Shown: piece by piece, positions 24,745 through 37,180 of the stretch | Layout: every line of letters starts with the position of its first letter | Position numbering within the stretch: the stretch's first letter is position 1 | DNA from: Prinia subflava | Lineage: Eukaryota > Chordata > Aves > Passeriformes > Cisticolidae | Direction: 5' to 3' | Assembly (NCBI RefSeq): GCF_021018805.1 | Contig: NC_086259.1 | Span: 11,809,001 to 11,873,000 of the forward strand | DNA length: 64,000 nucleotides | Program-made: the position numbers and the translations under genes | Notes under the pieces: model-generated | Databases searched by the model: none | Told to the model about the DNA's origin: nothing | What the model saw: only the letters and a program-made list of their open reading frames with translations

Positions 24745-26299
24745 GTTTAGAAAGTCTTATAGACCTACTTTTCTTGTAGGTTTAAGGCAAGTGCTCACCT
24801 ACCTCCATTCAGAATCTGACCTTCTCTCTTGATGAGTTTTTAAATAATTGGTACACTGCAAAGCTTGTAAAAATGTATCAGGTTGATTTTAACAAGGACT
24901 CTATATGATCCATGTATTATATTCAGCATCTCTTGAAGCAAAAGATGGGATGTAAAAGCTGTTACAGTTTTTCTCAGTCCGTGCAATTGGGTTATTCTGC
25001 TTCTCTTCAGAGAATCCAAACACATGCATGGTAGGCCAAATTGCTCCCTGGGGTTGTTTTATTTGCTTGAAGGGACAAACTTGGCCAGGAATATCTTAGG
25101 ACAGACTCCAAGTACTCTAATTCTGCTTGCATTATGCTCCATTTTCTCATTTCTGTGTTTTCAGTATTCATTTCATCCTTCTCCAGCTTCTTTTTCCAAC
25201 TCAGCAGTTCTTACACTGAGCTGCTCAGCATTTTGCTGTGGTACAAATATCCATCCCCTGATCTCTTTACACAAGTCAATGACTGAAAGAAGCAGCATGA
25301 CACAGTTTCATCCCCTCCCCAAGGGAATGCAAACTAAAGCTGGTTTTGTACGGGGAGAGATAGAGGCTAAGGTGGAAGTGGTCTTAGGGCTGCCTTTTCC
25401 AGCCTTCTCCTTTTGTTAAATAAGCACCAACCTAATGCAAAATCTGAATTTTTTTATTTTACCCTTACCAGGCACACACACATCCCCACCACCAGGGTCC
25501 AGAGGTATTTGTTGGCAGCATTTTTACAAGTGTGCTATCCTCAGTTTGTGAGCACACTGAGTTGGGATACATTTGTTATATTATGGTTTACTCCAGATAA
25601 GACAGAGAACAGTCCCTTGGGACAGCTTTGCACTTGTGCAAGTCATCATGATTCAACTGAAATTAGTGGAATCTCACATTTTACATGTGGTATGGGTCAG
25701 ACACCCAGCAAGTTACGGGGAAGTATTTCCTGAGAAACAGCTGAGTGCAGCACTCACAGGTCTTAGATTTTGGAGGTTGCTTTTAAAGGATTGAAAGAAC
25801 AGACTACAATTGAAATATATTTGAAGATACATCTGAGTCTTACCCAGGCTGGTGTAAGGAGAGCAATTGCTGATCTGGAACTGGCATGAACATACACAGC
25901 TATCATGCACTTGGTTTTAAGCATTTAGGGGAAACCATCCATGTCCCCTCTCCTACCATAACTACCAAAGGCAAGGGAGGATCAGAGGACTGGAGAGACT
26001 GACACAAAGAGTCAAAGACAGTCCTTTCTTGGAACTGCTTAATAATAAAATACATATGCCAGGGAATGCCTCCCTTGTCTCCCCAATACTTTTGAACAAA
26101 ACCAGGCTTGTCAGTATGGCTAAATCCAAGGAATGCCTATCGACACCTTGAGCATCCTAGTTCAAGAGTGGGTTTGATTACTTGCTACATAATAAATTAT
26201 CCAAAAGCAACCTTTGAAGACATACAACCCCTAACACTTTAAAATTAAGACTAAATTCAATTTAGAAAAATTGTAAAACAGTTTCCCTGAAATTAATCT

Positions 26300-26560
26300 T
26301 AAATGAAGTTTCTTGCTTGGCCTCTCGCTCGCTGCAGATAATCAATCTCGACGCGGCTGTGTGAGAAACAGAGGCTACTGAAAGGGAAGTGAAATTAAAG
26401 AGAGGAGCTGGGCCAGGAAGATGAAAAAGCTATCTAATTATCAGCATTTTATTAGAAACAATTAACTAATATTCAATTAGTTGCCATCACTGAAGCAAAG
26501 TGACAGTTAGGAAAACAGAAAACGAACCTTGACAAGGTGTTCGCTTTCTAATAAATGGGA
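26300..26560. promoter_or_regulatory. candidate conserved noncoding element, CpG cluster plus homeodomain sites
   Basis: Five CpGs fall within about 30 bases (26326-26355), followed by homeodomain-type sites TAATTA (26435-26440) and CAATTAG (26474-26480) in repeat-free, information-rich sequence. CpG retention in AT-rich, otherwise CpG-poor DNA implies either selection or lack of germline methylation, both usual in developmental enhancers. No open frame is significant. Conservation itself could not be tested here. Confidence 0.42.
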
Positions 26561-29021
26561 GATGAGGGGAATCATTTATTGGTGGTTTACCCCTGGTCAG
26601 AGCCTTGGGGCAACTCACCCAGCGTGAGGCGATGGGACTGGCTGGTTGCCAACATTAACTGTACTTATTACATTCATCCCATGCAGAACACATCCATCTC
26701 CTGCTCTGCCTTGACATCCCATTTATTCCGAGATTCATTTGTCATGTCCCCAATCACCAAAATGAATAGAAACTTTCCAGCATGATGGATTGTGGTTCTA
26801 ATTAGGACTAAAGAAAAGATCCACACTCAAGTAGAGCCCTTTTTCTTTTACTTCTTCTCCTAATAAAATAGTATTCCTAGCCAACTTTGTGACTAATGTC
26901 CTTTCATGGTGGTTGTCCACTGTAGGTCACCCAGTCAAAAAGAAACAGTAGTCCTTCCAGAATGTATTTTTCCTCCCCTAACAACTACACAAATTATTAT
27001 AGAAAAAAGTCCAGACACGCTGAAAACCATGCACACACAGTTTGTTGATGTGCAGCAGATGTCTAGAATACAAAATTTTGGATAGTGTTTGTCCCTTTTG
27101 TGTCCCAGAATTTCTTTTAACAAAATGCAGATAAATAGAAACAGCTGCAGTAGGCTGCAATAGGCCTGGCAACTATTAAAATTGCTGATAAATCTAACTT
27201 TTATTAATCAAATTAAATTTGATGTCAGCATTTTAAAAGTAATGGCACTAAACAAAGTGCCACTATTTCAGACTAAGTTTAACATATAATTTGTTTGTGT
27301 TACATCTCATTTCAATATCTATATCAGAAATAAACATATGCCCTGATACAACAGAAACTTTTTAAAAAATACCCTCTGAGATCTTTCTCCTGTTTCTCAC
27401 ACAGGGGTACTTTCAATAATTGTGTCTTTAATATTAGAAAAATGCAATTTCTTTTACAGCAATCGTCACATTTTTCTGAACATTGGTAGGTCTCTGCTGT
27501 AGAAGAATACTAGACTGGACAGGAGAGGACAAAGGAAAAAGTACAGTGTAGTGAGGGCAGCACTATTTTGCTTGGAAAACTTTCAAAGTTGGAGATAACC
27601 TGTTAGCTAGTGGTAAGTGAATAAAAAATGGTAGTGCCTAAAGTGGATTAGCTTAACAAATAAAGAGATTTGCATGAATGGAAAAATAACCCATTTAAAA
27701 TTGTATTTAAAACTCAGAAGAAAGAAGATTGCAGTTGCAAAAGAATTCAGGAATTCACAGATACATGAAGAATACTCCAAGTCATTAAAACAGCCTGATG
27801 AATATTTAAAAACACCAGGAAGAGTGTAGGTTTACTTGATACTTAACAGACTGCAAGTACCAACAATCTGCTACCAAAATTTCTCATATTTCGAAAGATG
27901 ATCATCCTGTCCAACCTATTATCTGTATTATCTTCACATAGCAGAACATGAAACTTCCACCAGAAACAAGGGAAACAATTCACAAGGAGTCTGTTTTAAT
28001 TGGTATTATTTAATGTACAAGTATTTTTGGACAAGGAAAAGAACAATTTTCTAACTTTTCTAAAATAAAATAATTGGGATTATCCTGAGATTTAGCTTCA
28101 GTATTCTCTGCGAAGTCTAAATAAACCAGATGTCAAAAGAAATTTCAGTGCAATAAATCATATGAATTTCAAGGCTTGATGGCAGAGCCCAAATTTACTG
28201 TGCAGCAATCACCAGGGAAGTATTTTGAGCTGTATTAGGTCCAATTTCTTATGGCCTTGTCCAGAAATGTGATGTCCATGCAAAGAGACCCAGCCAAACA
28301 AACAAAAATCTTACAGGAACCTCCACTGCAGGAAGAGCTGGGCACCTGCTATTTGTAATTGTGGTCTTTGTTTGATTCTGCAGACCAAGGCTCTCATTCC
28401 CTGCCGTTTACTGCAATCAAAACATAGATCATTTTGCTCTTGAATATTTTTACCTATAAGTATGACTAACTTGCTGTGTTGCAGTTTTTCGGACCAGAAA
28501 AGCCAAAAGAGACATTTTCTTTTCCTAGTGCCAAAAGATACACACCGAGTGAGTGTATGTGGAAGAACAGCTCTGGAGTTTGCTACAGAGAGCTTTACCT
28601 GGTGGGAAGGGAAACAGGTAATTAATTACATTATTGTTTACTCTTATTTGTTAGCAAAATTTCTTACAGACTTGGTTCGGTGCTTTTAAAAATACCTGCT
28701 CTAAAGGCACATGCTATATAAACATACAGCAGAGCAGGTTGTTAGGTTTTGCCAAAAGCCCACTTATTTAGGCGATACTTGCAACATTTGGATTTTTTTC
28801 CATTCTTCCTTGAGCCCCTGTGGTACTGAACTGTTTCCCACAGAAGTACCTTCCCAATCCAGGATTTTATCCTTTCTATTTTTCCTCTTTCATGAACACA
28901 CAATGGATTTAAGACAATAATCCTGTACTCTGATCCAGCTTCTGAATCATTCCAAACAACACTGAAATTCTCCCAGAGGCAACAAAGAACTCTAACTTTA
29001 AACAGTTGTCAAATACCAAGC
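26561..29021. other. noncoding unique sequence, no gene recognised
   Basis: AT-rich sequence without recognisable repeats or genes. Open frames are 76 codons or shorter. Nothing further is supported. Confidence 0.6.
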
Positions 29022-29125
29022 ATAGCCATAGAATCATTCAGGTTGCAAAAGACCCTTCAGACCATTGAGTCCAACTGTGAACATAACACCAAGCCCACCA
29101 CCAGCCCATGTCCCCAGCTGCCCCA
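29022..29125 (-). mobile_element. CR1 LINE fragment, 3' end
   Basis: In reverse orientation this matches the familiar 3' end of avian CR1 elements: the terminal octamer-like CCATAGAATCATTCA at the left edge, then the AGGTTGCAAAAGACCCTTCAG block and GAGTCCAAC, continuing into the CCCATGTCCCCAGCTGCC region. CR1 copies are usually 5' truncated and lack a poly-A tail, ending in short ATTCTATG-type repeats, as here. Divergence from the consensus as I remember it suggests an old, immobile copy. No reverse-transcriptase frame is present. The right edge is approximate. Confidence 0.8.
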
Positions 29126-29669
29126 GTACATTGGGGAATTTTATCCAGACAGAATGGGGAAATATCTTCCTAGGCTATTGGCCTGATTCATCCTGTGTCA
29201 GTGTCTCCCACATGCCACTCTCACTCACTGCACAAGATAAAACAGAAATAAAGTAAGCCCACATGCAGCATGCCTGCCTTCAGGCTCCCCCACCCCTCCC
29301 CAAAAAGATCAGGTGGCTCTGGAAATGACATGAATGCATATTAGTTGTAAAGGCACTGGGGCCTTGATGGCTCCTGTCCTGGCTCTAGCAAGTTTCCAGT
29401 GAAACCCTTCAGTACATCCTGAGAATAACACTCCTGCATAATTTAAATGAGCACTATAAATTGTCATTTAAATTGCATGAGAATCTGAGATAAGGTTGGC
29501 AGAAGATCCAGAAAGAGCCCTTGACTGTCAGATTAACACAGCAGGCAAGGGACAAAACCAGGCATTTTCTTTTCTTTTTGACTAAAATCTTTCAGAGAGA
29601 AAATCAAAGCTTCTCCAATTCCTGACCTTTCATTTCAATGAAGAACATGCAATCTGCAGTCTTCTGCTG

Positions 29670-29970
29670 TAATTGATCTGTGTTCAAAATGAACAAACTG
29701 TATATTAATATAATATACCCAGGCCAGAAAAGCGAGATCTCGCAGAGCACTCTTGGAAGCAGATCCCTCGCTTCCACAAAAATGGATAATTTAATCTTTG
29801 TCATTGGCCTGTCTCTGTCAAAGAGAACAATGGATAGTCTATTCGCAATTGATGACTCTATAGAAATTAATATTAGTAAAAGGTGTCCATTTAGTGTCTC
29901 ACCTTCTGTGCTAAAGGTGACATCCATGATGGATGCATCCTAAGACAATGGATTTATCTTTAAAATGGAG
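29670..29970. promoter_or_regulatory. strong candidate conserved enhancer with SOX-type sites
   Basis: Information-rich sequence with no homopolymers. It includes a perfect 12-bp palindrome GCGAGATCTCGC (29732-29743), a CTTTGTCATTGG stretch (29796-29807), the near-ideal SOX site AACAATGG (29826-29833), and TAATTTAAT and ATTAATATTAG homeodomain-type clusters. Both strands stay open for roughly 90-107 codons, but neither frame resembles a protein, which is common in conserved noncoding DNA. A CR1 remnant lies about 550 bases to the left. I infer a developmental enhancer. Conservation was not measurable here. Confidence 0.42.
29826..29833 (+). promoter_or_regulatory. SOX-type HMG motif
   Basis: AACAATGG matches the SOX-family consensus. 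It lies in the candidate enhancer 29670-29970, with CTTTG and CAAAG HMG-like cores just upstream (29796-29800 and 29819-29823). Binding is inferred from the motif only. Confidence 0.28.
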
Positions 29971-32900
29971 TAATTACACAGTGGATGCATGGATGACATA
30001 ATGACATTGTGGTTTTATATTAATAAAAGAAAGAAATATTCCTTCTGAAGAAAGAAAAAATATGACTAACATGGTCATTTATGAGATTTTGGCAGCTACT
30101 TTGTAACTGCAAAAAGCACTGTTGAATTGTTAAGCTATAAATTAGAGTCCTACACACTTTAGGCAGTTCATGATCAGCTTTCATGTGACAAACCTTAGTT
30201 AAAAAAATTAAAGGTGCTCATGGGCTCCTAAATCTCCCACCTTTACAAAGGTGGCTTCAAATTGGGACAGTAAGTAAGTAACTAAGTAAGAGGCAAAGTA
30301 GATGAGATTGGAGGGGGGAATAAAGGGATGTGGCTGCTGGGTGCACCCTGGGCCCCTCATGGCCACTGTTCTTTCTGTTTGGCAAGCAAACCTCAGGGTG
30401 CTCCCTGAGCTGCCCTGTGAAATCCAGCCCTCCCCAGAGAAAGATTTGCAAAACTGGTGGGGACTGCAGGACCTGCAAGGAGCCAGTCAGGCACAGAGGC
30501 TGCAAAACCAGCCTCAGGTGGTCAATTCACTGCCCCAGTGGTACCAAGGAGCATCTCCTTGTGTTACCTATAACCAATAAATAATGCTGGTGCCTGGCAG
30601 AATGACACCCTTGGAGGAGGTCTGCTTTGTAAGGCTTTTTCCTCCCCTCTCAAAAATACCCAAGTTCACCCACTACTAAGACATTCTTTGTGTCCTGTAC
30701 CTGGTGTTTTTTGTGGCCCACACTGCTGCTGTCTAAAAATTCACCGCAGATTTCAAAATACTATATGTCATACAGAAAATTTGAAATTATCTTGTTTTGA
30801 AGCTTTCTTTAAAACTGAATCTTCAACTAAAACCAGTCTCTACATTGGTCCTATAAAATGTATAATTTCACGTAAATTAGACTTTTTAATTTCCCCAACT
30901 TTATCATCAAGAATAACCAGCAAAATGAAACTAAAACCCCATTATTTATTTAGTCCTCAATAATCTCTGGGATTTCAAGAAGTTTAAAAAGCAATCTTTG
31001 ACAGAAGCTTTCACCTCCGGAATCACCTATATGTTGGGTTTGATGGGGAGGTTTTATCTTACATACACATATAAAAACATTCTCAATTTTAGTATTTTAA
31101 AACTTTAAATAACTAAAGGCAAAGAGAAATGAGTGCTCTTGTTAGGACTGCTCATAAATTTGCTCAAACGTATTATTTATTGAAAAGATGTAAGTGTTGA
31201 CACTATATGAAGCATGAAGCTAAAATTCACCCTCTGTAACCTTTCAGAGGTTTCAGTAAGAATTAACAGCAAAATTTAGATGCCAAAATCACGCAACTCT
31301 GAAAGACAAGGGATAATAAGGAATAATATAAGGTTTTGTTTTAATGCTGTCATACTCAGGTCAGTCCAAACTGTAAGAGTTCAAGAATGAATAGTAGTAC
31401 ACAAACCAAAAATTAAATCAAGTTTTCATTGTAAGGTACATCAGAAATGAAACACCCTGTCCCTTATCTCATGAAACCCTTACATTTTGTGCCTGCCAAT
31501 TGAACTGATTCCTGCTCCTTAATAAACCACTTCTGTGACAAAATTTCCCTACATAGTCAGTCTTTACAGCAAACTTCTGAAAGGGTTGTCTCTGGAGAGC
31601 TCCCATTCCCAGTTCCTAAATTCTATTTAAAAGGCAGCTAAAAATATTAAATACTTTCCAACTTCTACTTTTCTATTAATCCACAGCTACAGCTGTCACA
31701 GGGATTTTATGAATTAGGCAGAGAGGTGGGAGTGGACCATGAAAAAATACATTATGATGTAGTCCACAGCTTGAAGGCATCTGGAGTCTAAATTTAAGAG
31801 AACAAATACTGGCTTTGAGTTTGAATATTCAACACCATTTCTCTTTTTAATTTGGATTAATTTGCTGATCCACGCTTCATATATTTTCCTTTCAAGGCTG
31901 ACTGTTAATTTAGTAAAGGACACATCTACTGCTCAAAGAGGAAACATTTCCAGCAGCAGTTCGACATTCAGCCACCTCTTCTCAGGTCGGCAGGCTGGAA
32001 GCTAATGACTCAACCCATCACTTTCCAGTTTTCTGACTTGGTAGGCAGAGAGTTTCTCTTGCAGGCTTCTCCTGAAATGTATTTCAGGAGAAAAATTATG
32101 GAACAAGGCCAACAATAGAAATCTGGTGTTTCTTCAAAGAATTTTTCCCTTCCTTTACATGAATGACCTTCAGTAAAATTTGAAATGTTGTCTTGAGACT
32201 TTCAATTAATTAATTATCTTATTGATGTCACACATTTCAAAGCAAAGAACTTGTTCAGGTCTTTAAAGGAGACAATCAGCAGTAAAAACTAGGAAGAAAA
32301 TTGGAAATACAGTTCTGTGAAGATTACGAACTACAAAATACACCCAAATGAAATGGTTTGCACAGCTGTAAGCAGTAACTTAAAAGGCCATACCAAGGAT
32401 AAACAAGAGGTATTGAGTTAGTCAAAGGAATATATGAACAGGTTATAATTTTTTATTAAAATTATTATTCTGTTATTATTTAAATGGTGTATCATGACCT
32501 TATATGATGCAGGAAAAACTGTGTCATTAAGTGAGAAGAACAAAGCTTTACTGTGGGGAGAAATCAAGTTTTCTGAAGGATCAGCCCAGGGTGAACTAGT
32601 ACAACTGCAGGAAAGCTGAGAGATGAAATCCAAAGCTGGATTATTAGAATCTTTTTCCTCACTCTTCAAGTCTCTCCTTGCCCAGAAAGTGAATAGTTTT
32701 TCTCCTAAAACATGATCAATGGTGATATGATCCTCATGTGTTTTCAGAAAAAGCTTTCTCCTCAAAGTGATCCCAGCACTGGAGGAACTAGTGAGCACAC
32801 ACAACTGTTTCTTATCTATGAGGTTTTATACACCCAGTGTCAAAGGAAAGATTTTAAGACTTAGAAAGTGGAAACAAGGTTAAGTCTGGGATTTTGAGAC

Positions 32901-35900
32901 CTAAAGAACTTAAGCTTTAAAGTTCTATTGAAGCAAATTGATTCCATTTAATGCAATTCAACGATACTGTTTAAAGGAACCCTCTTGAGTTGTTTTAATA
33001 AACAAAACAAAATTTTGCATTATTTGAAACCTGTTTCATCCCCTTTAATCCCTCTGACCAGAGGGTACCATTTCAATATCAGTCTTTCAGATATTCCTTA
33101 CTTTTGCACCACACCTTGATCTGATAGCTTGACTTTACAGCCTTACGCCATGATTTCATGTTTATATTGTTCGTTCTTCCTTCTTACAGTCAATTACCAT
33201 AAATGGGGAAATCACAAGGAGAAAACTGATGCAAAAGTCTAAGGGCTGCACCCACCTTGGCTTCATGTCACACTCAACCCTTTAGAAAACACTGGACCAA
33301 CGGATTTACACTCACTTTGCCTTAACATAATCAATAAAACAAGGTTTAATGCTATTAAAAAACAAGCCAAACTCTTTTTAAAATTATATTTTCAGCCAAA
33401 AAGATAGCTACTGGGAAAAATTCAGTCACTGATGAAGTTCTGCAGCCTCATTTTATTCGCTGCCTTCAAAAATTTTAATAAAGTTGTAGTTATCACAAAC
33501 ATTTGCCCCCACAGAGACTTTTCTCCTTTGAAAATCACCAAAGTGCTCCCAGGCTGACTCTTATCCTGGTATTTCATATAAACATACAAAGTGCAATCTG
33601 TGACACAGAACCAAGGGTCATTTAGAGGTCTTGTGCCATGTTGAACTAATTACAAAAAAATTGGCAAGAAAGTAACACATGACAGTTTTATATATTTCAG
33701 AGATACCTTCTGCAGAATACTCAGAACGAGTCCAAATGAACAACAACAAGGAAAAAAAAGACTACAAAATTCTATAAAAAATGTTAAATTTTTCAAGTTT
33801 TCATAACAACTCATTTTTTCACCATTAGGAACAGAAACTTTTGGGTCGCTTCTGGTCTAAGCAGCATCACCTCCTTATCATGAGTAGGTTGCTATTCCCC
33901 CTGTAGCACCAATGACAATTTTCCTAATGTTCCAGGCACACCAGATATAATTGGACATAATTTGCACTGACCTCACCTCAGCAAAGACAGAAAGAAAAAT
34001 CTTCATCCTTTCTCATTTCCAAGTGAGGCCAACTACAGACATTTGGCTGCTGCTGGAGATTCAGTTTGTCACTGGAGAAGAACTGAGCATCCAGGTAATA
34101 GACACAGACACATGATTTTTCTAGGCAATTGCAAACAGATTCTTTTAATGGTTTCCAACTTTCTGATGTGCAAACATCAAAATATTTTTTTAGCTGAAAT
34201 CCCAATCCCAGAAAAATTATGCTTTGAGTCTGTAATTTTAGTTATTCTTTGTAAGCCCCAGTGGTGACCCATACAGACTGAAAAGCAACAATTAGCTGTT
34301 TGACATATTTATGTATATAGACCTGTGTGTATAATTTAGTGAGAAAATATTTTCAGATACTAGAAAGTTCAAAAGCAAACAAACCACCAAGCCTGTGTCA
34401 AAAACAGAAGAAGGAGTAATTAGTATGGTCATCAGCACTTAATTACTAAGAATAAAAATATCCCTGTTGCTCAGTGAAAAATAAATATCTCCTACTGATA
34501 TAAAGAATAAAAAGAAATTCAAAAGTTAAAGCACTAGTTAGAAGGGAATATAGGACCCTTCAAATAGATTTGAGCTTTTAAACACAGATATTCATGAAAC
34601 TAAATTCCTATCTAGTTGTACAGGACGAAACCAGAAAGCAAACAATGTATGACAGAAGGAAAAATAAGGTATTTTATATGGGACAGATGTTAAGATGTTG
34701 CTTTTCTGGCAGTCTTTCCTCCTGTGATCATGTTTGATTTTATACTGAGCGCCAGGCAGGCCAGCCTTTCTGAATATTGCCAAAAGCCCTTTCTTAGTCC
34801 TACTGCTACATCTGCCATCCAGAACAGTCAGCACCTCGGCAGCTATCCATCCAAGTCATAAAGATTCACATATTTCACATTGTCAGTCTCACCAGAATGT
34901 ACAAGTTACGTACAGATGGTTAGAGGAACCCAACAAATGAGACACCCAGGTCAATAAACCAGAAAGCAAACAAACCCCCAGGGAAAAATGTCTTTTTTCA
35001 ACACTTTCACAGCAATTTCCCTATCCTTGAATATGTGTTTTAATGGACATGATTATGTACACAACGTGAAGCCACACATCAATAAGAGAACAGTTGGAGA
35101 AAGACAATACTGGGCTCGCTGACAGAGATGAAAAAAGTCACCAATCTTGTGGTTGCCCATTTATCTCCTGACGTTTTACACCTTTGAACTGAGTTACAAC
35201 ACTACTGATACCCAGGTAGAGAGTATTGAGCTCAGGGTGAAATGATTATGGCAGGAACTCACTGCTGGTCACAGCAGTGACAACCCTGCCTTCTCTTCCC
35301 ACTCTTCTATATTTAGACCCAGACCAGTGCTTGGATACAGAGCATGAAAACGATTTATGTACCACTGAAATATAGATGTGATTTGCAGAAAGATCAGTGA
35401 CACCACATGAATACTAATTTCTCTGACAAATAATACCAGCAGGGGCAATCCAAAAGGGATGACTGTACATACATTATGACCAAATTTGAACATTTGATGA
35501 CTGAGCAATGCTTTGGCAAGCCATGACCAAAAGAAGTGGATGACAAAGGGAGGGAGTTCACCTCATCACCCCAAAAAGGCTGAAAGGCTACACATTATTT
35601 CTGGCTACTTGTTCAAATTGCATTTTGCTGCATTTTTTAATAATAAAACAATGTCTGTGCAGGCTATAGTCTTTACAACTTCATGACAATGCTAACTATG
35701 AAAGATGCTGTAATGATTCAACTGATTCCTATAAAGATTATTCATGTCCATTTTGTTACTAGCTGTAAATGGGTTTGGTTTACTGCACAGAGACCTCTCA
35801 ATATAGTGTTTGCACTGCTCTAAAAGGGCACATCATCCAGTGCATTTGTGAAACCAGTGAAATCCTCCGAACACAGAATGCTGAAGCAGTCTGTTGTTTT

Positions 35901-36979
35901 CTCAAGACATGCAACTCACCATCCAATTTTACTTTTTTCTAGCTGACTGTCTTAGCTTGGAAAACAGAGTTAGGGCAGTCAGAGAAAAAATGAGCCATGA
36001 TCATGTGTGGGAATGCACAAGTACAATGAGACTGAAGGAAACTGAAAGAAATTCAGATTTGTAACATTAGTAGAAAGCAGTTTCATTTTATCCATTCCTT
36101 TCAACCAGAACCCAAACTTCAGACAAGATAAAGACCCAAGCAGTCTGCATTTAACGGTAGCTCAGGTACAAAGGAATGATTTCCAAATTTTCATTCTAAG
36201 GTCACAATGGGGAGATTACATTTCTCTTCCCAACAACCTCATAAAAATCAGGTTTCTTATTTGAGCAGCAAGTGCCCATCCTTAAGTCTTACTTGCTCAT
36301 AAAAATACTAAAGGCTTCATATAACTATCAGTTGCAAGCAAACTGGTGCAGTTAACTTTTCAAATGTGTTTGAGACATGGCCTGAATGATATCACAGTCA
36401 ACTCTTACACTTCCATTTTCATTTAACTTTGATACAGAATAAAAGATGTGAGCATACAAATACAGAAGTGTACTATTAAATTCAGAAAATATTTCACTTG
36501 CTTTTGACTGAGTAACATCATGTGCAAAGCAATAAAAATTGAATTAAGGCAAATTTGAAATGCTCTTTGTTTTTCTGTTGTTTTAATTTCCATTTTTCAT
36601 GTTTTTTCCAGAGGCTGGTTTTAGCCTATTACACACAATACCTGTCTGTTTCTCATCCTGTCAATCATCTGGCCATATATTTTACTGTTCATTGATGCTT
36701 GTAGATCTTAAGGTTTTGTAATCTACAGCAAGCAATATGAAATATATTTGTTGATTTTAAAAAATAAGTCTTTCATAGACATGTGCACTAGTTTAATCAG
36801 AGATATAAGTATTAAAATTTCTGCTGGCTTTGTGCAGCAGGGTTTAGCATGGGAGTTTTTCAGACACTAATGGGAAGCTGGTGGCAAACCCTGCAACCAT
36901 TACCCACAGCAGATCAAGATTTTTAAACACATCACTTCTTTTTCAGTCATTAGTGTCTTCTTAAAACAACATCATGCTT
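29971..36979. other. noncoding unique sequence, no gene recognised
   Basis: Seven kilobases of AT-rich sequence with no open frame over 128 codons and no recognised domain. A GC-richer patch at 30300-30560 ends close to an AATAAA and could be an unrecognised repeat or LTR remnant, but I found no terminal repeats. It is preceded by a short TAAGTAAG microsatellite-like stretch (30271-30292). A hairpin palindrome at 32067-32092 is listed separately. Confidence 0.55.
32067..32092. repeat. 26-bp near-perfect palindrome (hairpin)
   Basis: The arm TTCTCCTGAAAT is followed by the 2-base spacer GT and then its exact reverse complement ATTTCAGGAGAA. Perfect 12-bp arms with almost no spacer are unlikely by chance at a given site. 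There is no following T-run, no retroelement and no gene, so I assign no function. The tiny loop makes it unlike a microRNA precursor. Confidence 0.85.
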
Positions 36980-37180
36980 TGTTTCCTTGATCAAAGCCGC
37001 AGACTCAGGAGTGTGAAAATAAATTTCACTTTGGTGTGTTTCTTTCAAAACACATCAGTCTCATAAGCAGGCTAATCTTTGGTGATGTATTATGATGGAT
37101 TGTGCTTATCCATGCAAATTGTCTAGATAGATGGTTTGCCACTCATTAAAAGGGATTATTCTCCCTGCACACACCAGCGC
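36980..37180. promoter_or_regulatory. candidate conserved noncoding element
   Basis: Complex, repeat-free sequence with a TTGATCAAAG TCF/LEF-like stretch near 36987 and TAATCTTTG and CATGCAAAT-type cores, the last at about 37112-37119 (ATGCAAAT with a final T, an octamer-like site). Texture-based inference only. Confidence 0.28.

Larger units (their letters stand above)
21005..26299. other. noncoding unique sequence, no gene recognised
   Basis: AT-rich sequence with open frames up to 131 codons (25024-25419), none recognisable. It contains an AT-rich candidate regulatory stretch at 21780-22000 and a 23-bp poly-A at 24722-24744, listed separately. A GC-richer patch at 22850-23050 holds no gene or repeat that I can identify. 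Confidence 0.6.

Noticed and set aside
30265..30600. GC-richer stretch with TAAGTAAG lead-in and a terminal AATAAA as a third LTR
   Set aside because: No TG/CA termini or target duplication could be identified.
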